Assembly: GCA_023436245.1 (NCBI GenBank)
Contig: JAEZJZ010000047.1
Span: forward strand, 1-49,302
Reading direction: 5' to 3'
Length of the DNA: 49,302 nucleotides
Source of the DNA: Bacillota bacterium
GTDB lineage: Bacteria; Bacillota; UBA994; UBA5500
Shown: piece by piece, positions 8,850 to 16,606 of the stretch
Numbering within the stretch: position 1 is the first letter of the stretch
Layout of the letters: each line of letters begins with the position of its first letter
Notes under the pieces: model-generated
What the model was told of the DNA's origin: nothing
Seen by the model: only the letters and a program-made list of their open reading frames with translations
Database searches by the model: none
Made by a program: the position numbers and the translations under genes

Positions 8850-10079
8850 CTACTTGACCACGTTCATCAAGGCCTGACGAATGTTGTCTTCGGTTACCTC
8901 GGTGTCCACCAGAGTGGCAATCGGCTCACCTTTGTGCATGATCACGATGGTCGGGTTCTCGGTCACGCCATAGCGCTTGGCGACCCGCTGATTGCGATAG
9001 GTGTCCATCTTCCAGAGCTTGACTTGCTTGTTGTAGCTCTCTATGGTTGCCTCGATCATCGGCATCGCCTGAATTGCCTTCTCCACCATCGGAGACCAGA
9101 AGACAACAGCCACCGGGCGCTCTTCCTCAATTACGGAAGTATGGAAGCCCTCTTCCTCGGCGATGAACTTCTCGGCTGCGACGGCTGCGATCGCGCCGTC
9201 GGCAGCAGCGGTGATCACCTGGCGCAGGTACTTGACGCGGGCATCACCCACACCGAATACGCCCTCGATGTTGGTCTCCATCTGCTCGTTGGTGATGATG
9301 TAGCCGCGCGTGTCCAGCTTCAGGCCGGAATCCTTCAGGAAGGCGGTCTGAGGAACGGTGCCGACATAGATGAAGACGCCATTGGTTTCCATCTCGGTCA
9401 ACTCGTTCGTCTTCACATTCTTCAGCACGACGCTCTCAACGATGCCGTCACCCTTGATCTCGGCCAGGGTTGAGTTCCAGACCCACTTGATCTTCGGGTT
9501 CTTGAAGGCGCGGTCTTGTAGCATAGGGGCTGCATCGAGGGTGCCCTCGTCGTGAATGACGATGATCGTGACGGAGTTGGCGAACTTGGTCAGATAGTTG
9601 GCCTCTTCCACGGCTGCATCGCCGTTGCCAAGAATAACTATGTCCAAATCGGTGAAGAAATCGGCATCACAGGTGGCGCAGTAGGAAACGCCCTTGCCGC
9701 GGAGAGCATGCTCGCCGGGGATGTTCAAAGTACGCGGCACCGCGCCCGGAGAAATGATGATCGTCTTGCCGTGATAGCTTTCACCGGACTTGGTGTGGAC
9801 AATCTTCTCTTCCAAGTCAAGCTTGGTCACTTCGCCGCGCACAATCTCGGCGCCGAAGGACTTAGCGTGCTCGGTGAATGCTTCCATTAGGCCAGGGCCG
9901 GTGGTGCCCTTCGCAAATCCCGGGTAGTTCTCCATATCCTCTGTCGTGGCCGCCTGACCACCGGTCTTGCCCTTTTCAATCAAGAGGGTGCGTAGACGGG
10001 AGCGTGCACCATAGATGGCAGCCGCCAAACCGCCTGGGCCACCGCCGACAATAATAATGTCGTACATGTTGTCGGACAT
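8850..10079 (-). CDS. trxB: Thioredoxin reductase fused to a cysteine-less thioredoxin-like domain
   Basis: Residues 1-308 are a normal NADPH thioredoxin reductase: FAD motif GGGPGGLAAAIYGAR, redox centre C134-A-T-C137, NADPH motif GNGDAAVEEA, and GVGDAR near residue 277. About 100 extra residues follow and have a thioredoxin-like pattern (VAVVFWSPMVEKAIQAMP ... NPTIVIMHKGE). This part resembles the TrxA encoded just downstream, but both redox cysteines are replaced, by Val332 and Ala335. Usual TrxB length is about 310 residues. The gene starts at ATG after AAGGAGG and is followed by trxA 90 bp later. The reductase role is clear; the role of the extra domain is unknown. Confidence 0.93.
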   Translation of the reverse strand: MSDNMYDIIIVGGGPGGLAAAIYGARSRLRTLLIEKGKTGGQAATTEDMENYPGFAKGTTGPGLMEAFTEHAKSFGAEIVRGEVTKLDLEEKIVHTKSGESYHGKTIIISPGAVPRTLNIPGEHALRGKGVSYCATCDADFFTDLDIVILGNGDAAVEEANYLTKFANSVTIIVIHDEGTLDAAPMLQDRAFKNPKIKWVWNSTLAEIKGDGIVESVVLKNVKTNELTEMETNGVFIYVGTVPQTAFLKDSGLKLDTRGYIITNEQMETNIEGVFGVGDARVKYLRQVITAAADGAIAAVAAEKFIAEEEGFHTSVIEEERPVAVVFWSPMVEKAIQAMPMIEATIESYNKQVKLWKMDTYRNQRVAKRYGVTENPTIVIMHKGEPIATLVDTEVTEDNIRQALMNVVK

Positions 10080-10189
10080 TGTTTTTCCTCCTTTTCGTCA
10101 CTTTACTGGTTGGGTGGTGTCCTGACTTATCCGCACACCAGTATGGTGTCCAACCCAATATTCGTCTCACCGAAGCTCCGCCGCTCCTA

Positions 10190-10312
10190 TTCGGAAGCGC
10201 TCAGAAGATCCGATTTCCTTGGGGCCGTAGCACCACAGCATGCTGTGGTGACGGGATCGGCCCGGCATGCCGAGCCGCTACGAGGGAGAATCTGAACAGT
10301 CTCGCCTGCTGC
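10190..10312. repeat. Dispersed palindromic module, family B
   Basis: In the trxB-grdX gap: CGGAAGCGCTCAGAAGATCC, then an exact 20-bp palindrome (10231-10250, CACCACAGCATGCTGTGGTG), then a second one centred on CGGCATGCCG (10263-10272), then CTACGAGGGAGAATCTGAAC. The order and spacing of both palindromes match 1878-1924. This module sits inside the grd transcription unit. Confidence 0.8.
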
Positions 10313-10336
10313 TAGATTGCTAGGCTCGCTGTCCTC

Positions 10337-10720
10337 TCACAGGTATCCCGGAATGGAGCTCAAAGCATGCTGCAGCAAGGAGTCATCGATCACCTGGAAA
10401 TCGCGCAGCACCCGATCCGGGTATTCCGGCAAAGGCCGTTCCTGCAGCATGCGCTCAGCTGTGCGCAGACTGCCCTCAATCACGGCCAGTGATTCAAAGT
10501 CCACTTGCCCTTTTGCCGCCCGACTGAGTACGACGGACTTATAGGGTGTTTCATTCGGTTTGACGCTGCCCGCCAAGGGATGCGAAATCAGCTGATGACC
10601 TTGATGCACCATGTCCCTGGCTAGCGTCAGCACCTCCAATAAGGAACCGTCTACGAAGCGATCCGAGTCAAGCAGTTCCACACCCGGATTGTTGCTGATC
10701 ACAATCACCTTAATGCGCAT
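10337..10720 (-). CDS. grdX: GrdX family protein
   Basis: A 127-residue protein beginning MRIKVIVISNNPGVELLDSD. The NNP near the N-terminus and the position as first gene of a glycine reductase operon fit the GrdX family, whose biochemical role is not established. The ATG follows TGAGGTGAGGG at good spacing. It is separated from the tandem glycine riboswitch by about 240 nt of leader containing further hairpins, one of which (GCGAGTCC-TTC-GGACTCGC) sits just upstream of the ribosome binding site. The next gene, trxB, follows after 257 bp filled by a repeat. Confidence 0.8.
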   Translation of the reverse strand: MRIKVIVISNNPGVELLDSDRFVDGSLLEVLTLARDMVHQGHQLISHPLAGSVKPNETPYKSVVLSRAAKGQVDFESLAVIEGSLRTAERMLQERPLPEYPDRVLRDFQVIDDSLLQHALSSIPGYL

Positions 10721-10732
10721 ATTCCCTCACCT

Positions 10733-10800
10733 CAGCGAGTCCGAAGGACTCGCGGTCTTGATAAAGCGATTCTTGCTCGTCAAGAATCGGTTTGTGCTGG
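10733..10800 (-). repeat. Family A hairpin repeat in the grdX leader
   Basis: Read on the minus strand this is ACAAACCGATTCTTGACGAG, CAAGAATCGCTTTATCAAGA, then CCGCGAGTCCTTCGGACTCG. It has the same architecture as 1672-1740. It lies between the glycine riboswitch and the grdX ribosome binding site, so it is transcribed as part of the leader. Confidence 0.75.
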
Positions 10801-10930
10801 GAGAGTACGAAGAGCCTACGCACTTCGTAATCAAGCTTTATTCTTGCCATGCGAGGAATGCAAAAACCAAGAATCCGCCCGTTCTTTCCTGTCTCGGCGC
10901 TCCTCGCGCTGACTACTTGCGCACAACGAA

Positions 10931-10974
10931 AGACAGAGACGAAAAACACTCCTTCGTGCCTTTCGCCTCTGTCT
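10931..10974 (-). promoter_or_regulatory. Putative expression-platform hairpin of the glycine riboswitch
   Basis: On the RNA, AGACAGAGGCGAAA (10974-10961) pairs over 14 bp (one G-U) with UUUCGUCUCUGUCU ending near 10931, followed by UUCGUU. The 5' arm contains CAGAG, which is also the 3' strand of P1 of the second glycine aptamer (pairing with CUCUG near 11047). The two structures are therefore mutually exclusive. Glycine binding would favour P1 and remove this terminator-like hairpin, giving an ON switch. The short U-tract makes termination uncertain. Confidence 0.6.
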
Positions 10975-11159
10975 CTTGTTACCTGAGAGATTTCGAGAGC
11001 CGTAACCGGCTCACTGCTCCTTCGGTGCTGCTTAAGCAGCTTTCCAGAGTCCTGTCAGCGCGCGGCCCTTTTGCCTGAGAGTTTGCTGCATTCCTTGGCT
11101 GGGAAATGCATTTTGCTCCTTCGGCGCCGACATTTGTCGATCTCTCCCGCGCACCTCAT
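10962..11159 (-). ncRNA. Tandem glycine riboswitch
   Basis: Two consecutive glycine aptamers are readable on the minus strand. The first has GCGGGAGAGAUC, GGCGCCGAAGGAGCAA and AACUCUCAGGCAAAAGG, closed by GCGCGG/CCGCGC as P1. The second has GGACUCUGGAAAGC, GCACCGAAGGAGCAG and AUCUCUCAGGUAACAAGAG, closed by CUCUG/CAGAG. These are the family's conserved elements, with the short linker typical of cooperative tandem glycine riboswitches. It precedes grdX and the grd operon and would make its expression depend on the substrate glycine. Confidence 0.93.
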
Positions 11160-11221
11160 TCAGACGATATGTAATTGTGATATCTACCAAAGTTTATGTG
11201 CGACCGACTGCGATGGTGACT

Positions 11222-11251
11222 AATATAAACGGCTCTCATTTCGGTCAGCAA
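11222..11251 (-). promoter_or_regulatory. Candidate promoter of the grd operon
   Basis: On the minus strand TTGCTG, an 18-nt spacer and TATATT lie about 65 nt upstream of the first glycine aptamer. The -10 is good (5 of 6) and the -35 weak (3 of 6). No better pair is seen between the riboswitch and 11300. Confidence 0.35.
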
Positions 11252-11444
11252 AAGCATATCATTTGCTCATCGGGTTGACAAGCGGGTTATGCCCTCGGAT
11301 GTGAAAAAATGCACCTGACGATGCTGGTCGCGCAACAATCGCTGCCAAGGCGACCGTTTGCCGTACCTAACTGGACGATGTAACCTTTGTACAGGAGAGA
11401 CGTATTTGCTTCTGAACTGCTCACAGATACCCGAGCGGCTATGG

Positions 11445-11450
11445 TAGAAT
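11445..11450 (+). promoter_or_regulatory. Candidate extended -10 element for the ABC exporter operon
   Basis: TGGTAGAAT (TG-N-TAGAAT) forms an extended -10 element 47 nt before the start of the ATPase gene. The same TGGTAGAATTG occurs 36 nt before the MFS gene at 38254. No convincing -35 is present at either site. Confidence 0.35.
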
Positions 11451-11496
11451 TGGCTTGAAACGGGTAATATGAGACTTCTGAAGGGAGGACTCAACT

Positions 11497-12219
11497 ATGC
11501 TACAGATAAACCATGTCTCCAAGAGTTATCAAAAGGGCGCGGTCAAGGCAGTGGACGATCTCAATCTGGAGGTGAAACCCGGCGAGATCTTTGGCTTTCT
11601 CGGCCCTAACGGTGCCGGGAAAACCACTACCATCAAGATGGTGGTCGGCCTGCTAAAACAGGACAGTGGTCAGATAGTGGTCAACGGCTTTGATGTCGGC
11701 AAGGAACCACTCCAGTCCAAGGCGAACATCGGCTTCGTGCCGGACAACCCTGACCTCTATGATCGGCTGTCCGGACTGGAGTATCTCAACTTCATCGCCG
11801 ACGTCTATCGGGTTCCGGCTGACCTGCGCCGCCGGCGCATCAACCGCCTGCTCGAGATGTTCGAGCTGCAGAACGCAGTCGGGGATCTGATTCAAAGCTT
11901 CTCCCACGGCATGAAGCAGAAGCTGGCTCTGACTGGCGCCTGGCTGCACGAACCTGCCCTGCTCATTTTGGATGAGCCGATGGTCGGACTCGATCCGCGT
12001 TCCGCCCACCTGGTCAAGGAGTTGATGCGTGAGCATTGTGACCAAGGGCGCACGGTCTTCTTCTCGACCCACGTGCTCGAGGTGGCTGAAAAGCTTTGCG
12101 ATCGCATCGGCATCATCAACAAGGGCAAGCTGATTGCGCTTGGCACGATGGACGAACTGCGCGCACAGGCCAAGAATCAGGAGTCTTTGGAAAATATCTT
12201 CCTGGGGTTGACTGAATAA
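11497..12219 (+). CDS. ABC transporter ATP-binding protein
   Basis: A 240-residue ABC ATPase. Walker A is GPNGAGKTTT near residue 36, the signature is SFSHGMKQKLA, Walker B is LLILDEPMVGLD, and the switch His lies in FFSTHVLEVAE. The overall type is that of single-domain ATPases that drive ABC-2 exporters (EcsA-like). ATG starts 9 nt after AAGGGAGG. The stop overlaps the start of the next gene by one base (TAATG), so the ATPase and permease are translationally coupled. The substrate cannot be told from sequence. Confidence 0.9.
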   Translation: MLQINHVSKSYQKGAVKAVDDLNLEVKPGEIFGFLGPNGAGKTTTIKMVVGLLKQDSGQIVVNGFDVGKEPLQSKANIGFVPDNPDLYDRLSGLEYLNFIADVYRVPADLRRRRINRLLEMFELQNAVGDLIQSFSHGMKQKLALTGAWLHEPALLILDEPMVGLDPRSAHLVKELMREHCDQGRTVFFSTHVLEVAEKLCDRIGIINKGKLIALGTMDELRAQAKNQESLENIFLGLTE

Positions 12220-13895
12220 TGAGCTTATTAATGAAGCTAATCGGCGTCAGCCTGAAAACCACTTTCGGGCTGTCCGCTCTGCGAGACAAGTATCTGCGGC
12301 GTCGGGAAAAGCTCTGGCAGCCGATCTTGGTGATCATCGCCATGCTAGCCGGCTTTGGTACATTTGCTTTCTTCTTTGTGCAGATGGCCTATTCGCTGGT
12401 TCAGGTAGGCAACACTTATGGGCAGCCGGAAATCGTCTACACCTTTGCCATCCTTGGCACACAACTGCTGCTGCTGATCATGGGCATCTTCCTGGTCATC
12501 TCCGCCTTCTATTTCTCGGATGACCTCTCCGTGCTGGTGCCCCTGCCGATCAAGCCGGCGTACATCCTGATCGCCAAACTGACCACGGTGGTGGTCAACG
12601 AGTACCTGACCAGCCTGTTCCTGTTTGTCCCGGCGGTGATCGCCTTTGTCAGACTGATCGGGGCCGACTTCCTACATCTGCTGAGCGTAGCCCTGGTCTT
12701 CATCTTCACTCCGGTGCTGCCGCTGGTACTTGCTGGTCTGGCTGCGCTGGCGCTGATGCGCGTGATCAACCGCCGGCACCGCGACCTGATGATGGTGGTC
12801 GCTTCCCTGTTGTTCACCGTGATCATCCTGGGCATAAACTTCAGCATGCAGTCCGCCATCGGAGAAAACGCTGATCCGCAGGCTATGTTGCAGCAGCTGT
12901 TCTCCACCCGTTACGGGCTGATCCAGAGCATCGGCAACCGCTTTCCGCCGGCGGTTTGGGCAACCAAGGCGATTGCCCAGGCCGGGAGTGCCGAAGGCAC
13001 GCTCAACTTGCTGGCCTTCCTGGGCACGACTGCGCTGGGTGTGCTGCTGCTGTTCCTGATCTCTGGCAGATTGTTCTATGGAGGCTTAATCGGTGGCGAC
13101 GAGGTAGTCAGACGGCGGAAGTCGTTCTCACAGAGCGAGTGGCAGGACCGGACCGAACAGAAGAGTGTCGTCTCTGCCCTCTTCTGGCGCGAATGGAAGC
13201 TGTTCCTACGCACCCCCATCTTCGCCCTGAATGGCTTCCTGGGAGCACTGATCATGCCGATCGCGATGATCTTTCCGCTGATGGCGCAGGGTCAGTTGGC
13301 GCAGTTGGTGGCGGCGGTGCAGTCCGGGCGCAACTCCTTGATTGCCACGTTGGTGGTGGCGGCGATGATCATGTTCATCGGCTCGATCAACACCATCGCC
13401 AGCACCAGTGTCTCGCGCGAGGGCAAGTTCTTCTACATCTCCAAAATGATCCCGGTCGCTCCCGAGCAGCAGGCCAGATCCAAGATGTTGCATGCTCTGG
13501 TTGGGGCAGTGGTCAGTGCCGTACCGGTCACCGTGACCTATGCTGTGGTGGCTAAGCCAAGCCCGCTCAGCCTGGCGGCAGCGGTGCTGATCGGTCTCGC
13601 CGGCACAATCATGGGCATGGCCTTCGGCCTCTATGTGGACATGAGGTTCCCGCGGCTGAAGTGGACCAATCCGCAACAGGCGGTGAAGCAGAACTTCAAT
13701 GCGGTTGTACCGATGTTCCTGATGATGGCGGCGCTCGGGCTGGCCGCCTTGCTGGCATTCAAACTGCTAGCAATGGATCTGCCACACCTCATGATCTACG
13801 CGCTTTTCATCCTGCTGTTCGCCATACCAGGAGCGATCCTTTATCACTTCACGACCAGAGCAGCAGATCGGCTCTACAATCGAATCGATATCTAG
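12219..13895 (+). CDS. ABC-2 type exporter permease, large multi-spanning
   Basis: A 558-residue hydrophobic protein with about twelve predicted membrane spans in two halves, with a charged loop near residues 290-320 (DEVVRRRKSFSQSEWQ). It is the membrane partner of the ATPase encoded immediately upstream, with which it overlaps by one base. A segment around residue 390 (STSVSREGKFFYISKMIPV) is characteristic of large ABC-2 permeases of Firmicutes. The gene is followed after 25 bp by a strong terminator, closing a two-gene operon. Exported substrate unknown. Confidence 0.82.
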   Translation: MSLLMKLIGVSLKTTFGLSALRDKYLRRREKLWQPILVIIAMLAGFGTFAFFFVQMAYSLVQVGNTYGQPEIVYTFAILGTQLLLLIMGIFLVISAFYFSDDLSVLVPLPIKPAYILIAKLTTVVVNEYLTSLFLFVPAVIAFVRLIGADFLHLLSVALVFIFTPVLPLVLAGLAALALMRVINRRHRDLMMVVASLLFTVIILGINFSMQSAIGENADPQAMLQQLFSTRYGLIQSIGNRFPPAVWATKAIAQAGSAEGTLNLLAFLGTTALGVLLLFLISGRLFYGGLIGGDEVVRRRKSFSQSEWQDRTEQKSVVSALFWREWKLFLRTPIFALNGFLGALIMPIAMIFPLMAQGQLAQLVAAVQSGRNSLIATLVVAAMIMFIGSINTIASTSVSREGKFFYISKMIPVAPEQQARSKMLHALVGAVVSAVPVTVTYAVVAKPSPLSLAAAVLIGLAGTIMGMAFGLYVDMRFPRLKWTNPQQAVKQNFNAVVPMFLMMAALGLAALLAFKLLAMDLPHLMIYALFILLFAIPGAILYHFTTRAADRLYNRIDI

Positions 13896-13920
13896 CAAGC
13901 TACCCTAACGCCAGCAGAAA

Positions 13921-13946
13921 GCCCGCGGCTCAAACCGCGGGCTTTT
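13921..13946 (+). terminator. Rho-independent terminator after the ABC exporter operon
   Basis: GCCCGCGG-ctcaaa-CCGCGGGC followed by TTTTCG: an 8-bp GC stem with a U-run, 25 bp after the permease stop. Confidence 0.9.
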
Positions 13947-13996
13947 CGCTGCGCGAATTTTCCGCGGCACTTGGGAGAATATAGCTTGAGGGGGGT

Positions 13997-15484
13997 GTGA
14001 CTGATTTGCGCATCATTGATAGATTGCTGTCACCTCTACGTCAGCCTCGCGAACCGATCGCCAAGCAGAGCGCTATTCCCATCAGTAAGCACCTCGATGA
14101 CGTAGAACAATGCATCAAGGGCATTGTTTCTGGTTCATCCGATGTTGCGTGCAGAAGACTCGAGGTGGGCAGCAAGCGCGTATCCGTGCTCCTCTTCTTC
14201 CTGAAAGGGATGACTGATGAAGTATCGATTCAAGACTACATACTTCGCCCGTTGCTACACTATCGGGAGGCCCCAGTGCAAGCTGAGATACTCCAGAAGA
14301 CAGTTCTGGAGGTACGAGAGACATCATCCACAGACGACCTAAACGGCGCAATCGCACAGATGCTGCGCGGAAAAGTTGTCCTCTTCATAGAGGGCTCGAC
14401 CCAGGCGATTGTCATGGATGCTCGCCAGTACTTCGGCCGCGTGACGGAAGAACCGGAGGCGGAGACCACTGTCACTGGACCACGGGATGGCTTCGTGGAG
14501 AATGTGGAGCGGAACTTGGCCCTCATTCGCAAGCGCCTGCCCACTCCCGAGCTCAAGTCCCGTCAGATGCACCTGGGGTTGAACACACACACCGATGTCG
14601 CCGTCTGCTACATGGCGGACAGGATCACGCCGGAACTGCTGTCGGAAGTGATGCAACGCCTGGAACAGCTGCAGCAGCTCGACTTTCCAGATGTGATGGA
14701 CACGTCAATCATTGCGGAGGCCATTGAGGACCACCCAGGGTCACCCTTCCCCCAGACGATGGAGACTGAGCGGCCAGACCGAACGGTTGCCAACCTGTTG
14801 GAGGGAAGAGTCTGCATCCTAATGGACGGAACCCCCAAGGCGCTGATCATTCCAGCCGCCTTGCCGGACATGTTCCAGTCGCCGGAGGACTACTACCAGC
14901 GACCGTTGGCCGCTGCTATTGCGCGCTGGTTGCGCTATGTCGCAGCCTTTCTTACGACAACGTCGTCTGCAATCTATGTTGCGGTGCTTACATTCCACTA
15001 TGAAGTGATCCCACAGCGACTAGTAGTCAGCGTGGCCCGCAACCGGGCCTTGGTCCCCTTCACTTCCATTTTCGAGGCCTTGGTCTTGGAGGCAGCAGCC
15101 GAGCTGCTGCGCGAAGCCACCAACAGGTTGCCCTCCACCGTCGGGCAGGTCATCGGAGTGGTAGGGGCGTTGGTGCTTGGGCAATCGGCCGTGCAGGCCA
15201 ACCTGATCAGCCCACTACTGGTAATCGTGGTAGCCATATCGACCATTTCTTCCTTTGCCATTCCGAACAACCCGGGGGCCATTGCTCTGCGGCTGATGCG
15301 CTTCCCAATGATTCTGGCCGCCGGCTATCTCTGAGGCTTTGGCATCATCTTCGTCTGGATGACGATTCTCACGCATTGGGCTTCCATGGACTCGTTTGGA
15401 ACACCTTATCTCCGACCCTTGGCACCGCTTAGGCCGAGAAAGGCCCTGCGGGAAGTCATTGCCCGACCCATGAAGCAGGTCTAG
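13997..15484 (+). CDS. gerA: Spore germinant receptor subunit A (GerA family) with one in-frame UGA
   Basis: Homologous to GerAA/GerBA/GerKA, the large subunit of inner-membrane nutrient germinant receptors. The N-terminal soluble half contains the typical DISLLFFLKG-like segment (VSVLLFFLKGMTDEVSI) and IEGS. Later come RPLAAAIARWLRY, SFAIPNNPGAIALRLMRFP and the C-terminal hallmark SFGTPYLRPLAP. A UGA at 15332-15334 (codon 446) interrupts the frame, but the next 49 codons remain open and encode the normal C-terminus, ending at TAG, for 495 residues in all. Cause unknown: Sec insertion, readthrough, or a single nonsense mutation. Start is GTG 13997 or TTG 14006 after GAGGGGGG. First gene of gerA-B-C. 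Confidence 0.85.
15332..15334 (+). other. In-frame UGA codon in gerA
   Basis: The context is LAAGYL-UGA-GFGIIF in a predicted membrane span. Eleven nt downstream the RNA can pair UCAUC-UUCGUCUG-GAUGA. No reactive Cys is conserved at this position in the GerA proteins I know, so Sec is not obviously expected; Trp (TGG) or Gly (GGA) would be one mutation away. Confidence 0.85.
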
Positions 15485-15493
15485 GAGGACAGC

Positions 15494-16606
15494 ATGAACG
15501 GAACGCGACGCAAAGGAACGATCACCAACTTCCAATTGTTCACACTGGTGACCAACAGCATGATCGCCACCGGCGTCTTCACCATCGCAAGAACTACCAG
15601 CGAGGTCGCTGGCCGAGGCTTCATGCTGGCAATTCCGCTGGCTGGCCTGCTTGTTCTGGCCCAACTATTTGGCATGCATCTCCTGAATCGGCGGTTTCCC
15701 GATCAGAGTCCAGCCGAATTCGCTCCCATCATCCTCGGCAAATGGCTGGGCTCTGCCTATCTGCTCGGCTACTTTCTTGTAGCGTTGAGCCTATCAACCT
15801 TGGTGCCGCGAAACTTCTGGATCGTCTTGAACGCATGGATCTTCCAAGACACGCCGCAGTACGCCCTATTGCTACCGTTAGCCTTGGTCTGCTGGAACAT
15901 CTCCAGACGCGGCGTGGTGGTGCTGTCGCGGATGTCGGAAATACTGTTTGTCCTCTCCATCCCGACGCTGATCATCATGATAGTGCCGCATCAGACCTTC
16001 GAACTGGAATACTTGTTGCCGGTGTTAGACAAAGGCCCCCTGGATATTCTGAAGGGGGTTCTACCGGCCTACTTTTCGATGACCGGGTTCGACATCTTCC
16101 TCTTTGCCCATCCATTCACCGAACGCCAGAAGTCACTGAGGATCGCTGGTGCAGCCATCCTGCTGACCTCTGTGTTCTACACCCTCGTCTCCGTCATGGT
16201 CATTGGCACCATTGGCCTGGAACTGACCTTGATCAACACCTGGCCACTGCAGCAATACCTCAACCACTTTTCCTTTGCCTTCCTGGAGAGGATCGATATC
16301 ATCATCCTGATTCTCTGGTCGTTCCAGGTAATCACGACGGCAGCTATTCCGCTATTCATCGCCGGTACCTGCCTGCGGGGAATCTGGCCGAAGCTCAACT
16401 CCCGTCGCGCGACCGACATTGCGTTGTCAATACTGGTAGCTGGGCTAGTCTTGCCAATTCGCCTGCCCTCACAAATGAAGCTGGTCGATCTCTACAGCTA
16501 TGCGTCCATGCTCTATGTGGGCTTCTTCCCATTCTTACTCTGGACAATCGCTCTGGTGCGGAAGAAGGGAGGTAAGCTTGATGCAGCCAAGCAAGATGCG
16601 GCTTAA
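15494..16606 (+). CDS. gerB: Spore germination permease subunit, GerB (GerAB) family
   Basis: A 370-residue integral membrane protein with about ten spans, belonging to the amino acid/polyamine/organocation-like germinant permease family. It starts at ATG after TAGGAGGACAGC. The TAG stop of gerA is part of that ribosome binding site, so the cistrons are tightly linked. N-terminal TNFQLFTLVTNSMIATGVFTI is typical of GerAB proteins. With GerA and GerC it forms the receptor that senses germinants such as amino acids. Its 3' end overlaps gerC by 26 bp. Confidence 0.92.
   Translation: MNGTRRKGTITNFQLFTLVTNSMIATGVFTIARTTSEVAGRGFMLAIPLAGLLVLAQLFGMHLLNRRFPDQSPAEFAPIILGKWLGSAYLLGYFLVALSLSTLVPRNFWIVLNAWIFQDTPQYALLLPLALVCWNISRRGVVVLSRMSEILFVLSIPTLIIMIVPHQTFELEYLLPVLDKGPLDILKGVLPAYFSMTGFDIFLFAHPFTERQKSLRIAGAAILLTSVFYTLVSVMVIGTIGLELTLINTWPLQQYLNHFSFAFLERIDIIILILWSFQVITTAAIPLFIAGTCLRGIWPKLNSRRATDIALSILVAGLVLPIRLPSQMKLVDLYSYASMLYVGFFPFLLWTIALVRKKGGKLDAAKQDAA

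Noticed and set aside
10710..10949. 79-codon open frame on the minus strand spanning the riboswitch leader to the grdX start, considered as a leader peptide
   Set aside because: It starts at a GTG directly against a GAAGGA inside the expression-platform hairpin, its composition follows the repeat and hairpin sequences, and it shows no protein family features.
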